From an uncultured Megasphaera sp. (GTDB lineage: Bacteria > Bacillota > Negativicutes > Veillonellales > Megasphaeraceae): a DNA stretch of 26,275 nucleotides. Location: contig CABQJB010000004.1 of NCBI GenBank assembly GCA_902464195.1, positions 1 through 26,275 of the forward strand. The letters are read 5' to 3'. The position numbers were made by a program, and so were the translations under genes. Below the pieces are notes generated by a model. The model did no database searches. It was not told the origin of the DNA and saw only the letters and a program-made list of their open reading frames with translations. Below, piece after piece: positions 9,177-17,063 of the stretch. How positions within the stretch are numbered: the stretch's first letter is position 1; every line of letters starts with the position of its first letter.

Positions 9177-10349
9177 ATGGTAAGAAAATATATCATCCTC
9201 GCCGTGACGGCAGCCCTCTTATCGCCGTGCCTCCTGTCCTTTGCCGACGATGACCTGCAGGGCCAGCTGGATGACGTCCAGAACCGCATGGCCGAGCAGA
9301 GTGAGAAGAAGGCCCAGGCCCAAATGGTCATCGACAACGTCAGTGACAAGCTCTATGAGATCCAGAAGAGCCTGGAAGCCGCGCAGGGCGAATACCAGAC
9401 GGTGACGGCAGACCTGGCAGCGACAGAAGAAAAAATAGCCGCTACCCAGGCCGAACTCGATGAGAACCGGGCGCGCCTGCAGAAGCGGGAGAAAGTCTTT
9501 ACCAAGCGCATCCGCGATATCTACATGCACGGCCAGCTGAGCTATCTCGACGTCGTCCTCGGCGCCAAGGATTTCAGCGACTTCTCTAACCGTTTGGAAC
9601 TCCTGCGCCGCGTCGTCGATGCCGATATTTCCCTTATTTCGGATATCCGTCAGGAACGGGCAGCCATCGAAGCGGCTCAGAAAGAATTAGAAGTGCAGCG
9701 CGACCGCCAGGCCCAGCTGCGCGATGAGGCGAAAGCCAAGCGAGACGAAATCGCCGCTCATAAAGACGAACAGCAGGCCGTCCTCTACCAGGCCCAGAAC
9801 GATAAGGCTACGGCTGAGAAGGCCTATGCCGAATATCAGCAGGCCTCTCAGTCTCTGGGCGACAGGCTGCGCCAGCGGGCCGCCGAAGAAGCGGCGGCAC
9901 AGGCCGCACCACCTGCCTCGGACAGCAGTGATGGCGGCGATTCCCAGCCCGTCAGCAGCGGCGGGACGGGAGCCATGATCTGGCCCGTCAACGGCGTCAT
10001 CACGTCGCCTTACGGCTATCGGACGCATCCCATCTTCGGGACGACCATCTATCATAGCGGCATCGACATCGGCGTCGACTATGGTACGCCTGTCCAGGCG
10101 GCCGATGGCGGTACCGTTGTCGAAGCCGGCTGGATTAGCGGCTATGGTTATGCCGTCGTCATCGACCACGGCAATGGCCTGTCGACGTTGTACGGCCACA
10201 ACCAGGAACTCGCCGTTTCGACGGGCCAGGCCGTCTCTCAGGGCCAGGTCATCGCCTATGCCGGCTCGACGGGCAACTCCACGGGCCCGCACGTCCACTT
10301 TGAAGTCCGCGCCAATGGCGACCCCGTCGACCCCCAGGGGTATCTGTAG
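9177..10349 (+). CDS. EnvC/PcsB-like murein hydrolase with M23 domain
   Basis: This 390-residue exported protein starts with a signal peptide (MVRKYIILAVTAALLSPCLLSFA). A long coiled coil rich in Q, E, K and A follows (about residues 25-240), then a low-complexity Ala/Ser/Gly linker, then an M23 (LytM) peptidase domain from about residue 265. The zinc ligands appear intact: H293 and D297 in HSGID, and HxH at 372-374 (GPHVHFE), so it may itself cut peptide cross-links. In the family, coiled-coil LytM proteins encoded beside ftsEX are regulated by FtsX, as EnvC and PcsB are. It follows ftsX by one base, with GAAGGTG at 9166-9172 as ribosome binding site. The stop TAG lies within GTAGGGG, the head of the local repeat family. 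Confidence 0.92.
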   Translation: MVRKYIILAVTAALLSPCLLSFADDDLQGQLDDVQNRMAEQSEKKAQAQMVIDNVSDKLYEIQKSLEAAQGEYQTVTADLAATEEKIAATQAELDENRARLQKREKVFTKRIRDIYMHGQLSYLDVVLGAKDFSDFSNRLELLRRVVDADISLISDIRQERAAIEAAQKELEVQRDRQAQLRDEAKAKRDEIAAHKDEQQAVLYQAQNDKATAEKAYAEYQQASQSLGDRLRQRAAEEAAAQAAPPASDSSDGGDSQPVSSGGTGAMIWPVNGVITSPYGYRTHPIFGTTIYHSGIDIGVDYGTPVQAADGGTVVEAGWISGYGYAVVIDHGNGLSTLYGHNQELAVSTGQAVSQGQVIAYAGSTGNSTGPHVHFEVRANGDPVDPQGYL

Positions 10350-10431
10350 GGGAGAGGTGGCGTATCACAGTTTCTGCTGCCAGGCACGAGTACTTTTTGT
10401 ATATATAAACTAATTTCGAGGAGGCACCCTG

Positions 10432-11589
10432 ATGGGGAAACATAGTTTACGGCAGACGTGGGAAAACGTCCGCCGGCCGCTGGGATATGTCTGCAGCGGT
10501 ATGATCATCATGATTGTCGCCATGGTTGGCCTCTTTTGGTATTATACGGGCCGGCCTTCGTCGATGTTCGAGTTTTTCCGGACTTTGGAAATCATCGAAA
10601 GCCATTATGCCGAAGATGTCGATAAAAATGCCATTTTTGACGGTGCCTTGAAGGGCATGGTCAGTACCTTGGGCGATAAACATTCGACCTATCTCGGCGG
10701 CGACTTGTATAAGGACTTTTCCGCCCAGATGAGCGGTACTTACGCCGGCATCGGCGTCTACATCGCCTCTACCGATGAAGGCATCCTCATCGCCGGTGTC
10801 ATGGAAGGCAGTCCGGCTGAGGAAGCGGGCCTCCAGCGCGGCGATATCCTGGTGTCCATTGACGGCACGTCTGTTGAAGGCTATGAGCTGGAAGATGTGT
10901 CCAAGAACATCCGCGGCCCTGTCGACACCAGCGTCGACCTCGTCGTCCGCCGCGATGGCGAAGAAAAATCTTTCACTGTCCAGCGCCGCCAGATCCACGT
11001 GCCGACGGTCGCCGGCAAGATGGTCGACGGCACGGATGTCGGCTATATCCGCGTCGCCGTCTTCAGCGATGGCACGGCTGACGACTTCACCAAGGAATTC
11101 ACCAAGCTCCGCGAACAGGGCATGAACAAGCTCATCCTCGATTTGCGCGACAATCCGGGCGGCATCGTCGAACAGGCCGTCGGCGTAGCCAGCAATTTCG
11201 TCCCGCCCAACAGTACCATCGTTTCCTATACGGAACAGGATGGCAAAGTGGACCAGTACACGGCCCAGGGGACGGACAACCCGATTCCCATCGTCGTCCT
11301 GGTCAATGAAAATTCGGCCAGCGCTTCGGAAATCGTTGCCGGCGCCGTCCAGGACATGAAACTCGGCCCCATCGTCGGCGTCAAGACCTACGGCAAGGGG
11401 ACGGTCCAGGGCGTTTTCCCCGTCGATTCGGATTCGGCCGTCAAAGTGACCGTCGCCAAGTATCGGACGACGAATGGCCGCGAAATCGATGGCGTCGGCA
11501 TCGAGCCCGATGTCGTCGTTCCCCTGACGCCGTCCGACCCGGAAGACAGCCAGTTCGAGAAGGCTTTGGAAATTATTCAGGAAAAATGA
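10432..11589 (+). CDS. CtpA-type carboxy-terminal processing protease (S41)
   Basis: This 385-residue serine protease is membrane anchored, with a hydrophobic segment at about residues 22-40 (YVCSGMIIMIVAMVGLFWYY). A PDZ domain follows (about 100-180, GIGVYI...GSPAEEAGLQRGDILVSIDG), then the S41 domain. The catalytic pair is visible: Ser297 in NENSASASE and Lys322 in YGKGTVQ, with the family's usual 25-residue spacing. Such proteases trim or degrade exported proteins, often cell-wall hydrolases, which suits its position after the M23 gene. GAGGAGG at 10418-10424 gives a strong ribosome binding site. The 82-base gap before it has no clear terminator, so it may be co-transcribed. Confidence 0.95.
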   Translation: MGKHSLRQTWENVRRPLGYVCSGMIIMIVAMVGLFWYYTGRPSSMFEFFRTLEIIESHYAEDVDKNAIFDGALKGMVSTLGDKHSTYLGGDLYKDFSAQMSGTYAGIGVYIASTDEGILIAGVMEGSPAEEAGLQRGDILVSIDGTSVEGYELEDVSKNIRGPVDTSVDLVVRRDGEEKSFTVQRRQIHVPTVAGKMVDGTDVGYIRVAVFSDGTADDFTKEFTKLREQGMNKLILDLRDNPGGIVEQAVGVASNFVPPNSTIVSYTEQDGKVDQYTAQGTDNPIPIVVLVNENSASASEIVAGAVQDMKLGPIVGVKTYGKGTVQGVFPVDSDSAVKVTVAKYRTTNGREIDGVGIEPDVVVPLTPSDPEDSQFEKALEIIQEK

Positions 11590-11590
11590 C

Positions 11591-11619
11591 TTTACAGATG
11601 AGCGAATATGCTTTAAAAT
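11591..11619 (+). promoter_or_regulatory. Sigma-A type promoter for obgE
   Basis: TTTACA (11591-11596), 17 bases, TAAAAT (11614-11619): five of six consensus matches in each box with ideal spacing. It begins just after the S41 protease stop codon and leaves a leader of about 100 bases before obgE. Confidence 0.6.
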
Positions 11620-11661
11620 TTGATAGTAACGTCAATTAGATATTTTTGGACAGATAGACAG

Positions 11662-11692
11662 GAGACATGGTATATGTATGCTGTGTCTCTTT
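11662..11692 (+). other. Hairpin in obgE leader, possible weak terminator
   Basis: GAGACA (11662-11667) pairs with TGTCTC (11684-11689) and is followed by TTT. Outer ACAG/CTGT can extend the stem across a bulge. Lying between the predicted promoter and obgE, it may terminate readthrough from upstream or form a leader structure. The stem is short, so confidence is low. Confidence 0.3.
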
Positions 11693-11724
11693 CTGTATCC
11701 GCATGTATTCCTATGAGGTGAAAT

Positions 11725-12996
11725 ATGTTTATAGACAGAGCAAGAATTTTTGTACAGTCCGGCAAGGGCGGCGACGGTATGAGCAGTTTCCGTCACGAAA
11801 AGTTCGTCCCCAAGGGCGGGCCGAATGGCGGTGACGGCGGTCAGGGCGGCAACGTCGTCCTCGTCGCCGACCGCAACGTCAATACCCTCGTCGATTTCCG
11901 CTACCGCCGCCTGTTCAAGGCCAAGCCCGGCGGAAAAGGGGAAGGCAGCAACAAGTACGGCCGCAATGCCGAAGATTTATTGATCACTGTTCCCTTGGGG
12001 ACCATCGTCAAGGATGAAGAAACGGGTCAGATTATGGCTGACTTATCCCGTGACGGCCAGCGGGCCATCGTCGCCAAAGGCGGCCGCGGCGGCCGCGGCA
12101 ACTGGCATTTCCGCACCAGTGCCAACCGGACGCCGACTTTTGCCGAACGGGGCGAACCGGGCGAAGAACGGTGGCTGCGCCTGGAACTGAAGGTCCTGGC
12201 TGACGTCGGCCTCCTGGGCTACCCCAGTGTCGGCAAGTCGAGCATCCTGCGCAAGGTTTCGGCGGCTCAGCCGGAAGTCGCAGCTTACCACTTTACGACG
12301 CTCAACCCGATTTTGGGCGTCGTCAACCTGCCGGACCACCGCAGCTTCGTCATGGCCGATATCCCCGGCCTCATCGACGGTGCCAGTGAAGGCGTCGGCT
12401 TAGGACACGATTTCCTGCGCCACATCGAACGGACGAAGATCCTCATCCACGTCGTCGACGTGTCGGGTATCGAAGGGCGCGACCCTATCGAAGATTATGA
12501 AAAAATCAATGCCGAACTGGCGAAATACAGTGAAAAACTGGCGCGCAAACGCCAGGTCGTAGCGGCCAATAAAATCGACCTCCTCGGCGATTCGGACAAC
12601 CTGGAACGGCTCATGGATTACATGGCCGCCCATGGCGTCGAAGTCTATCCCATCTGCGCCATGACTGGCGAAGGCATGGACAAACTCCTGGAACGGGTCT
12701 GGACGATGCTCGAAGAATACGTCGAAGAACCGGACGAAACGACGGAAGAAGTCGTCTATAAAGCCCAGAATAAGCCGGACTTTGAAGTCAAGCGCGACGA
12801 CGACGGCGCCTTCGTCATCACTGGCGCCCGCATCGAAAACCTCGTTGCCATGACCAACTTCGACGACGACCAGTCCCTGCGCCGCTTCCAGCGTATCTGG
12901 CGCTACATGGAACTGGACAAGCTCCTCCAGGAACACGGCATCCAGGACGGCAACACCGTCCGCATTTATTCCATGGAATTTGAATACCATAAGTAA
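11725..12996 (+). CDS. obgE: Obg family GTPase (CgtA/ObgE)
   Basis: Obg is an essential GTPase that acts in 50S ribosome assembly and stress signalling. The 423-residue product has the glycine-rich Obg domain (residues 1-158, with GGPNGGDGGQGGNV and GGRGGRGNWHF). The G domain carries G1 GYPSVGKSS (165-173), switch II DIPGLIDGASEG and NKID, and a C-terminal OCT domain of about 75 residues closes the protein (from VKRDDDGAFVITG). GAGGTG precedes the ATG. In most Firmicutes obg is followed at once by yhbY; here about 580 bases of repeat DNA intervene. Confidence 0.97.
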   Translation: MFIDRARIFVQSGKGGDGMSSFRHEKFVPKGGPNGGDGGQGGNVVLVADRNVNTLVDFRYRRLFKAKPGGKGEGSNKYGRNAEDLLITVPLGTIVKDEETGQIMADLSRDGQRAIVAKGGRGGRGNWHFRTSANRTPTFAERGEPGEERWLRLELKVLADVGLLGYPSVGKSSILRKVSAAQPEVAAYHFTTLNPILGVVNLPDHRSFVMADIPGLIDGASEGVGLGHDFLRHIERTKILIHVVDVSGIEGRDPIEDYEKINAELAKYSEKLARKRQVVAANKIDLLGDSDNLERLMDYMAAHGVEVYPICAMTGEGMDKLLERVWTMLEEYVEEPDETTEEVVYKAQNKPDFEVKRDDDGAFVITGARIENLVAMTNFDDDQSLRRFQRIWRYMELDKLLQEHGIQDGNTVRIYSMEFEYHK

Positions 12997-13010
12997 CGCA
13001 GGCCGCCATG

Positions 13011-13031
13011 GGCTCCCCTGATAGAGGAGCC
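13011..13031. repeat. Short inverted repeat after obgE
   Basis: GGCTCC (13011-13016) and GGAGCC (13026-13031) are complementary, separated by nine bases. It lies at the left edge of the 160-bp array and may be the remnant of another hairpin element. No T-run follows, so it is not a convincing terminator. Confidence 0.4.
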
Positions 13032-13496
13032 ATCGTAGGGGCTCGCGCGTGGCGAGCCCGCCTGAGTCCTGTGAATCACGCATTTCAAATCCAATGGACG
13101 GGAAACGGAAAATCCCCCTAGGAGTGGAGCGGGCGCGCCACGGCACGCCCCTACAGCCAGCGGTAATGTACCCGGCCCCCGCAGGGGAGCCATCGTAGGG
13201 GCTCGCGCGTGGCGAGCCCGCCTGAGTCCTGTGAATCACGCATTTCAAATCCAATGGACGGGAAACGGAAAATCCCCCTAGGAGTGGAGCGGGCGCGCCA
13301 CGGCACGCCCCTACAGCCAGCGGTAATGTACCCGGCCCCCGCAGGGGAGCCATCGTAGGGGCTCGCGCGTGGCGAGCCCGCCTGAGTCCTGTGAATCACG
13401 CATTTTAAACCCAATGGACGGGAAACGGGAAATCCCCCTAGGAGTGGAGCGGGCGCGCCACGGCACGCCCCTACAGCCTGCGGTAATGTACCCGGT
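13026..13496. repeat. Tandem array A: 160-bp unit, three copies
   Basis: The marker CATCGTAGGG recurs at 13031, 13191 and 13351, a period of exactly 160. Copies 1 and 2 appear identical; copy 3 carries a few substitutions and loses similarity after about 13496. Each unit holds two hairpin elements facing opposite ways. The plus-strand one is GTAG with stem GGGCTCGC/GCGAGCCC (13035-13061, 13195-13221, 13355-13381). The minus-strand one has stem GGGCGTGC/GCGCGCCC (13129-13154, 13289-13314, 13449-13474). This is a BIME-like arrangement. No convincing gene lies here; the open frames across it are products of the repetition. Confidence 0.9.
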
Positions 13497-13501
13497 ACCC
13501 C

Positions 13502-13529
13502 GTAGGGGCCGCCTAAAAGGCGGCCCGCC
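13502..13529 (+). repeat. GTAG hairpin element
   Basis: GTAG head, perfect 8-bp stem GGGCCGCC/GGCGGCCC, loop TAAAA, foot GCC. It is followed by TGAGTCC, which also follows the plus-strand elements of array A. The stem differs from array A but remains fully paired. Confidence 0.85.
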
Positions 13530-13547
13530 TGAGTCCACTATGTTTTA

Positions 13548-13553
13548 TATAAT
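13548..13553 (+). promoter_or_regulatory. Possible -10 box for yhbY operon
   Basis: TATAAT at 13548-13553 lies in a short AT-rich stretch right after the repeat block and 22 bases before the yhbY ATG. No good -35 is seen because the expected position falls within the hairpin element. If used, the leader would be very short. Confidence 0.3.
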
Positions 13554-13574
13554 AATGAGCACAAGGAGATCCAC

Positions 13575-13868
13575 ATGAACAATAAAGATAAGAAGCAACT
13601 CAAGGGCATGGCCAGTCTCATGCCGTCTGTCGTCCAGATCGGCAAGGACGGCCTCAGCGATGCCGTCATCGACAGCGCCCGGGCCGCTATTACGGCGCGG
13701 GAACTGATCAAGGCCCATGTCCTCAATAACGCCAATCTGCCGACGAAGGAAACCATGGAAGATTTGGCTGATATGCTCGGAGCCGAACTCATCCAGGTCA
13801 TCGGCCACTACGGCGTCTTATTCAAGAAGAAAGACAAGAAATCCCATTACGAATTTATTAAAGACTAG
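13575..13868 (+). CDS. yhbY: YhbY-type RNA-binding protein
   Basis: A 97-residue CRS1/YhbY (CRM) domain protein that binds ribosomal RNA during large-subunit assembly. It spans the complete fold: N-terminal KKQLKGMASLMPSVVQIGKDGLSDAVI, then ARELIKAHVLNNA and the C-terminal VIGHYGVLFKKK. AAGGAGAT at 13563-13570 is a strong, well-placed ribosome binding site. It normally forms an operon with obg upstream; here it leads the proB-proA-nadD group and ends 13 bases before proB. Confidence 0.95.
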   Translation: MNNKDKKQLKGMASLMPSVVQIGKDGLSDAVIDSARAAITARELIKAHVLNNANLPTKETMEDLADMLGAELIQVIGHYGVLFKKKDKKSHYEFIKD

Positions 13869-13881
13869 GACGTGAGGCTTT

Positions 13882-15012
13882 GTGAACAGTACAAGCAGGG
13901 ACTTCGGCCAGAAGAAACGCATCGTCGTCAAGGTCGGGTCCAGCACCATTTCCCATGCTACGGGAAAGTTGAACTACCGGCGCATGGAACACCTGGTCCG
14001 GGAACTGGCGGATCTCCAGAACCAGGGTAAGCAGATGATCCTCGTCAGCTCCGGCGCGACCAATGCCGGCATGGCGCCGCTCCACATGGACCACCGGCCC
14101 CAATCGATTCGGGAAAAGCAGGCTCTCGCCGCCGTCGGCCAGGGTGTTCTCATGCATACGTATGAACGGCTTTTCCGCGAATACGGCCAGGTCGTCGGTC
14201 AGGTCCTGCTGACCCGTATGGATTCCCAGGACCGGAGCAAGTTCATGAACTCCCGCAACGCCTTGCTGACTATGCTCGACATGGGCATCATCCCCATCAT
14301 CAATGAAAACGACGTCGTCGCCGTCGATGAATACAAAATCGGCGACAACGACACGCTGTCGGCCATGGTCAGCGGCCTCGTCGATGCCGACCTGCTCATC
14401 CTCTTGTCCGACATCGACGGCCTCTATACGGATAACCCGCGGACCCATGCCGATGCTAAGATCATCCCTGTCGTCGACAACATCGACAAGCACATCTATG
14501 AAATCGCCGGTGACGCCGGGTCCAGCATGGGTACAGGCGGCATGTATACCAAGATACAGGCCGCGTCCATTGCTACGGCAGCCGATGTAGACATGGTCAT
14601 CGCCTCAGGCAGTGAAGATGGCATCATCAGCCGCATCTGTGCTGGCGAAGACGTGGGAACGCTGTTCAAGGCCAAGGAAACACCGCTGCACTCGAAGAAG
14701 CGCTGGCTCGTGTCGGGCAGCAAGTCCCAGGGACGGCTCATCGTCGACCAGGGCTGCCGCAATGCCATCATCGACCGCGGTTCGAGCCTGTTGCCCGTCG
14801 GCATCACGGCTGTCGAAGGCATCTTCGACGAAGGGGAAATCGTCAGCGTCGTCTATGACGGCCTGACCATTGCCAAGGGCATCAGCAATTACAGCAGCGT
14901 CAACATCAATGCCATCAAAGGCCTGCAGTCTGCGGATATTCCCAATGTCCTGGGCCACAATGGCATTTATGAGGAAGTCATTCATCGCGATAATCTCGTC
15001 GCCATGTATTAA
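13882..15012 (+). CDS. proB: Glutamate 5-kinase
   Basis: ProB phosphorylates glutamate to glutamyl-5-phosphate, the first step of proline synthesis, in the cytoplasm. The 376-residue product has the amino-acid kinase domain (VVKVGSSTI near residue 13, LVSSGATNAGM, NENDVVAVDE, DNDTLSAMV, SDIDGLYTDNPR, GSSMGTGGMYTKI) and a C-terminal PUA domain (from about residue 275), the full-length form. It begins at GTG 13882 with GAGG shortly upstream. Feedback inhibition by proline is typical of the family. proA follows 17 bases later. Confidence 0.96.
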   Translation: MNSTSRDFGQKKRIVVKVGSSTISHATGKLNYRRMEHLVRELADLQNQGKQMILVSSGATNAGMAPLHMDHRPQSIREKQALAAVGQGVLMHTYERLFREYGQVVGQVLLTRMDSQDRSKFMNSRNALLTMLDMGIIPIINENDVVAVDEYKIGDNDTLSAMVSGLVDADLLILLSDIDGLYTDNPRTHADAKIIPVVDNIDKHIYEIAGDAGSSMGTGGMYTKIQAASIATAADVDMVIASGSEDGIISRICAGEDVGTLFKAKETPLHSKKRWLVSGSKSQGRLIVDQGCRNAIIDRGSSLLPVGITAVEGIFDEGEIVSVVYDGLTIAKGISNYSSVNINAIKGLQSADIPNVLGHNGIYEEVIHRDNLVAMY

Positions 15013-15029
15013 AAGGGGGGGTATTTTCT

Positions 15030-16274
15030 ATGATATCCGAAGTATTCCGCAAAGGCCGCGACGCCAAGGAAGCCTCGTACGTCCTGGCCGCCGCCTCTAC
15101 GGCAGAAAAGAATCAGGCTCTGGCCGCCATCGCCGATGGCCTTGTCGCCCATGAAGCCGATATCCTGGCAGCCAATGCCGTCGATTTGCAGCGGGCCCGG
15201 GAAAAAGGCATGGCGCCGGCCATGGTCGACCGCCTGACGCTGACCAAAGACCGCATCGCCGCCATGGCCGAAGGCGTCCGCCAGGTCATCGACCTGCCCG
15301 ACCCGGCCGGCGTCGTCCTCGACGAATGGGACCGTCCCAATGGCCTGCATATCCGCAAGGTCAGCGTGCCCTTAGGCGTTATTGCCATCATTTATGAATC
15401 GCGGCCCAACGTCACGGTCGACGCTGCCGTCCTCTGCGTCAAAGCCGGTAATGCCTGCGTCCTCCGCGGCGGCAGTGAAGCCATCGCTTCCAATACGGCC
15501 CTGGCCCAGGTCATCCGCGAGGGATTGGCCAAAGCCGGCCTTCCGGAAGATGCTGTGAACCTCATCGAGGATACCGACCGGGCCCTGGTCAAGGAACTGC
15601 TGACACTGCGCCGCTATATCGACCTGGCCATTCCCCGCGGCGGTGCCGGCTTGATCCGCATGGTCGTCGACACGGCGACGGTGCCCTGCATCGAAACGGG
15701 AAGCGGCGTCTGCCACGTCTACGTCGATAAGGATGCCGATTTGGACATGGCTGTCAAGATCGTCGAAAACGCCAAGGTCTCGCGGCCGTCGACATGCAAC
15801 GCTATGGAAACGCTCCTGGTCCACCGCGACATAGCTGATGCTTTCCTCAAGAAGCTGGCGCCCGTCATGGAAGCGGACCGCGTCGAACTGCGCGGCGACG
15901 ATGAAGCCCGCCGGTCCAGTGCCATGAAGGCCGCCAGTGACGAAGACTGGGCGACGGAATACAACGCCCTCATCATGTCGGTCAAGGTCGTCGGCTCCCT
16001 CCAGGAAGCACTGGACCACATCCGCCGTTTCAGCACCCATCATTCGGAAGCTATCATTACGGAAAACAAGGCTGTCGCCGCTGCCTTCCAGGCCGCCGTC
16101 GATTCGGCCGCTGTCTACGTCAACGCTTCGACGCGCTTCACCGATGGCTTTGAATTCGGCTTTGGCGCTGAAATCGGCATCAGTACGCAGAAGCTGCACG
16201 TCCGTGGTCCCATGGGGCTGGAAGCGCTCGTGTCCTATAAATACCTCGTCGACGGCGACGGTCAGGTCCGTTGA
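15030..16274 (+). CDS. proA: Glutamate-5-semialdehyde dehydrogenase
   Basis: ProA reduces glutamyl-5-phosphate to glutamate-5-semialdehyde with NADPH, the second proline step. The 414-residue protein is of family length. It shows IYESRPNVTVDAAVLCVKAGNACVLRGG (cut here as IYESRPNVTVD, then CVLRGGSEA), PRGGAGLI, and the catalytic cysteine at residue 256 in STCNAMETLL, with ASTRFTDGFEFGFGAEIGIS near the C-terminus. A purine-rich AAGGGGGG (15013-15021) precedes the ATG. Its stop (TGA 16272-16274) overlaps the TTG start of the next small ORF. Confidence 0.96.
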   Translation: MISEVFRKGRDAKEASYVLAAASTAEKNQALAAIADGLVAHEADILAANAVDLQRAREKGMAPAMVDRLTLTKDRIAAMAEGVRQVIDLPDPAGVVLDEWDRPNGLHIRKVSVPLGVIAIIYESRPNVTVDAAVLCVKAGNACVLRGGSEAIASNTALAQVIREGLAKAGLPEDAVNLIEDTDRALVKELLTLRRYIDLAIPRGGAGLIRMVVDTATVPCIETGSGVCHVYVDKDADLDMAVKIVENAKVSRPSTCNAMETLLVHRDIADAFLKKLAPVMEADRVELRGDDEARRSSAMKAASDEDWATEYNALIMSVKVVGSLQEALDHIRRFSTHHSEAIITENKAVAAAFQAAVDSAAVYVNASTRFTDGFEFGFGAEIGISTQKLHVRGPMGLEALVSYKYLVDGDGQVR

Positions 16275-16435
16275 GGCTGCGAACGCTGCGCGGGTATGGA
16301 CGGACCCTGCGCCAGTACGCTGCGTCGCCGAAGACTCAGTTTGAATACCGGCATTATGCCAAATTTTTATTGCTTTACGCGTTAGCAGTAGCTATCGCCT
16401 GGGGAGGAATCTATTGGTACCATGGAAATCACTAG
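16271..16435 (+). CDS. Small single-pass membrane protein (54 codons), unrecognised
   Basis: This frame lies in what would otherwise be a 147-base gap between proA and nadD. It starts at TTG 16271, overlapping the proA stop as TTGA, and runs 54 codons to TAG 16433-16435, 14 bases inside nadD. The N-terminal half is basic (MRLRTLRGYGRTLRQY and a following RHYAK). A hydrophobic segment comes next, at about residues 32-50 (FLLLYALAVAIAWGGIYWY), then a short polar tail YHGNH. Positive charge before the helix predicts the N-terminus inside. No strong ribosome binding site is seen (AGG at 16265-16267), so expression would rely on coupling to proA. I do not recognise a family. Confidence 0.5.
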   Translation: MRLRTLRGYGRTLRQYAASPKTQFEYRHYAKFLLLYALAVAIAWGGIYWYHGNH

Positions 16436-17063
16436 GCTCGGCATCATGGGAGGGACTTTCAATCCCATCCATTTAGGCCATCTCATGATCGCCGAAGAAG
16501 CGCGCCAGACCTATCACCTGGACAAGGTCCTCTTCGTGCCGTCATACATCACGCCCAATAAGAACGTCAATGGCGCGACGGCCGAACAGCGCCTGGCCAT
16601 GACGCGCCTGGCTACGGCTGACAACCCGCATTTTACAGTCAGTGATATGGAGATGCGCCGCAAGGGCAACTCCTATACGGTCGATACGCTGCGCTTCTTG
16701 AAGAAGCTCTACGGACCGTCGTATATCTTGTATTTCATATCCGGCACAGATACGATCCACGACCTGCACAACTGGAAGGAACCGGAAGAAATCCTGAAGC
16801 TGTGCCAGTTCGTCGGAGCGACTCGGCCCGATGGCTCAGAACAGATCGATTCCATCATCGCCTCTTTCGGAGCGCTGGGGAAGCATATCCTCAAGCTGCC
16901 CGTACCGACCATGGAAATCTCGTCGACGGAACTGCGCCGCCGCATCCGCCTGGGCCTGTCTGTCCGCTATATGATACCGCCGGCTGTGGCCGAATACATC
17001 AGAAAAAATGGAGTATATCAATGTACAACGAAGAATTCAAAGATAGAATCAAAGAGGATTTAA
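16422..17063 (+). CDS. nadD: Nicotinate-nucleotide adenylyltransferase
   Basis: NadD converts nicotinate mononucleotide and ATP to deamido-NAD in NAD synthesis. The 213-residue product has the nucleotidyltransferase motif GGTFNPIHLGH (residues 10-20, with H17 and H20), FVPSYITPNK, ISGTDTIHDLHNW and ISSTELRRRI near residue 168. The nearest Shine-Dalgarno is GGAGG at 16403-16407, 14 bases before ATG 16422, a long spacing; no better in-frame ATG, GTG or TTG exists upstream. The 3' end overlaps yqeK by 43 bases, giving a C-terminal extension of about 15 residues beyond the usual end. Confidence 0.93.
   Translation: MEITRLGIMGGTFNPIHLGHLMIAEEARQTYHLDKVLFVPSYITPNKNVNGATAEQRLAMTRLATADNPHFTVSDMEMRRKGNSYTVDTLRFLKKLYGPSYILYFISGTDTIHDLHNWKEPEEILKLCQFVGATRPDGSEQIDSIIASFGALGKHILKLPVPTMEISSTELRRRIRLGLSVRYMIPPAVAEYIRKNGVYQCTTKNSKIESKRI

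Noticed and set aside
12400..13353. Minus-strand open frames crossing array A and the end of obgE
   Set aside because: Their sequence repeats with the 160-bp array (the same peptide words recur), and the rest is antisense to obgE. The unit length not being a multiple of three merely lets several frames stay open.
12997..13574. Insertion sequence or transposase gene in the repeat blocks
   Set aside because: No frame in any repeat block encodes a recognisable transposase, and no long terminal inverted repeats enclose a gene.
16802..17020. Upstream extension of yqeK within nadD
   Set aside because: The extra residues are nadD read in another frame; a ribosome binding site and the family N-terminus support ATG 17021.
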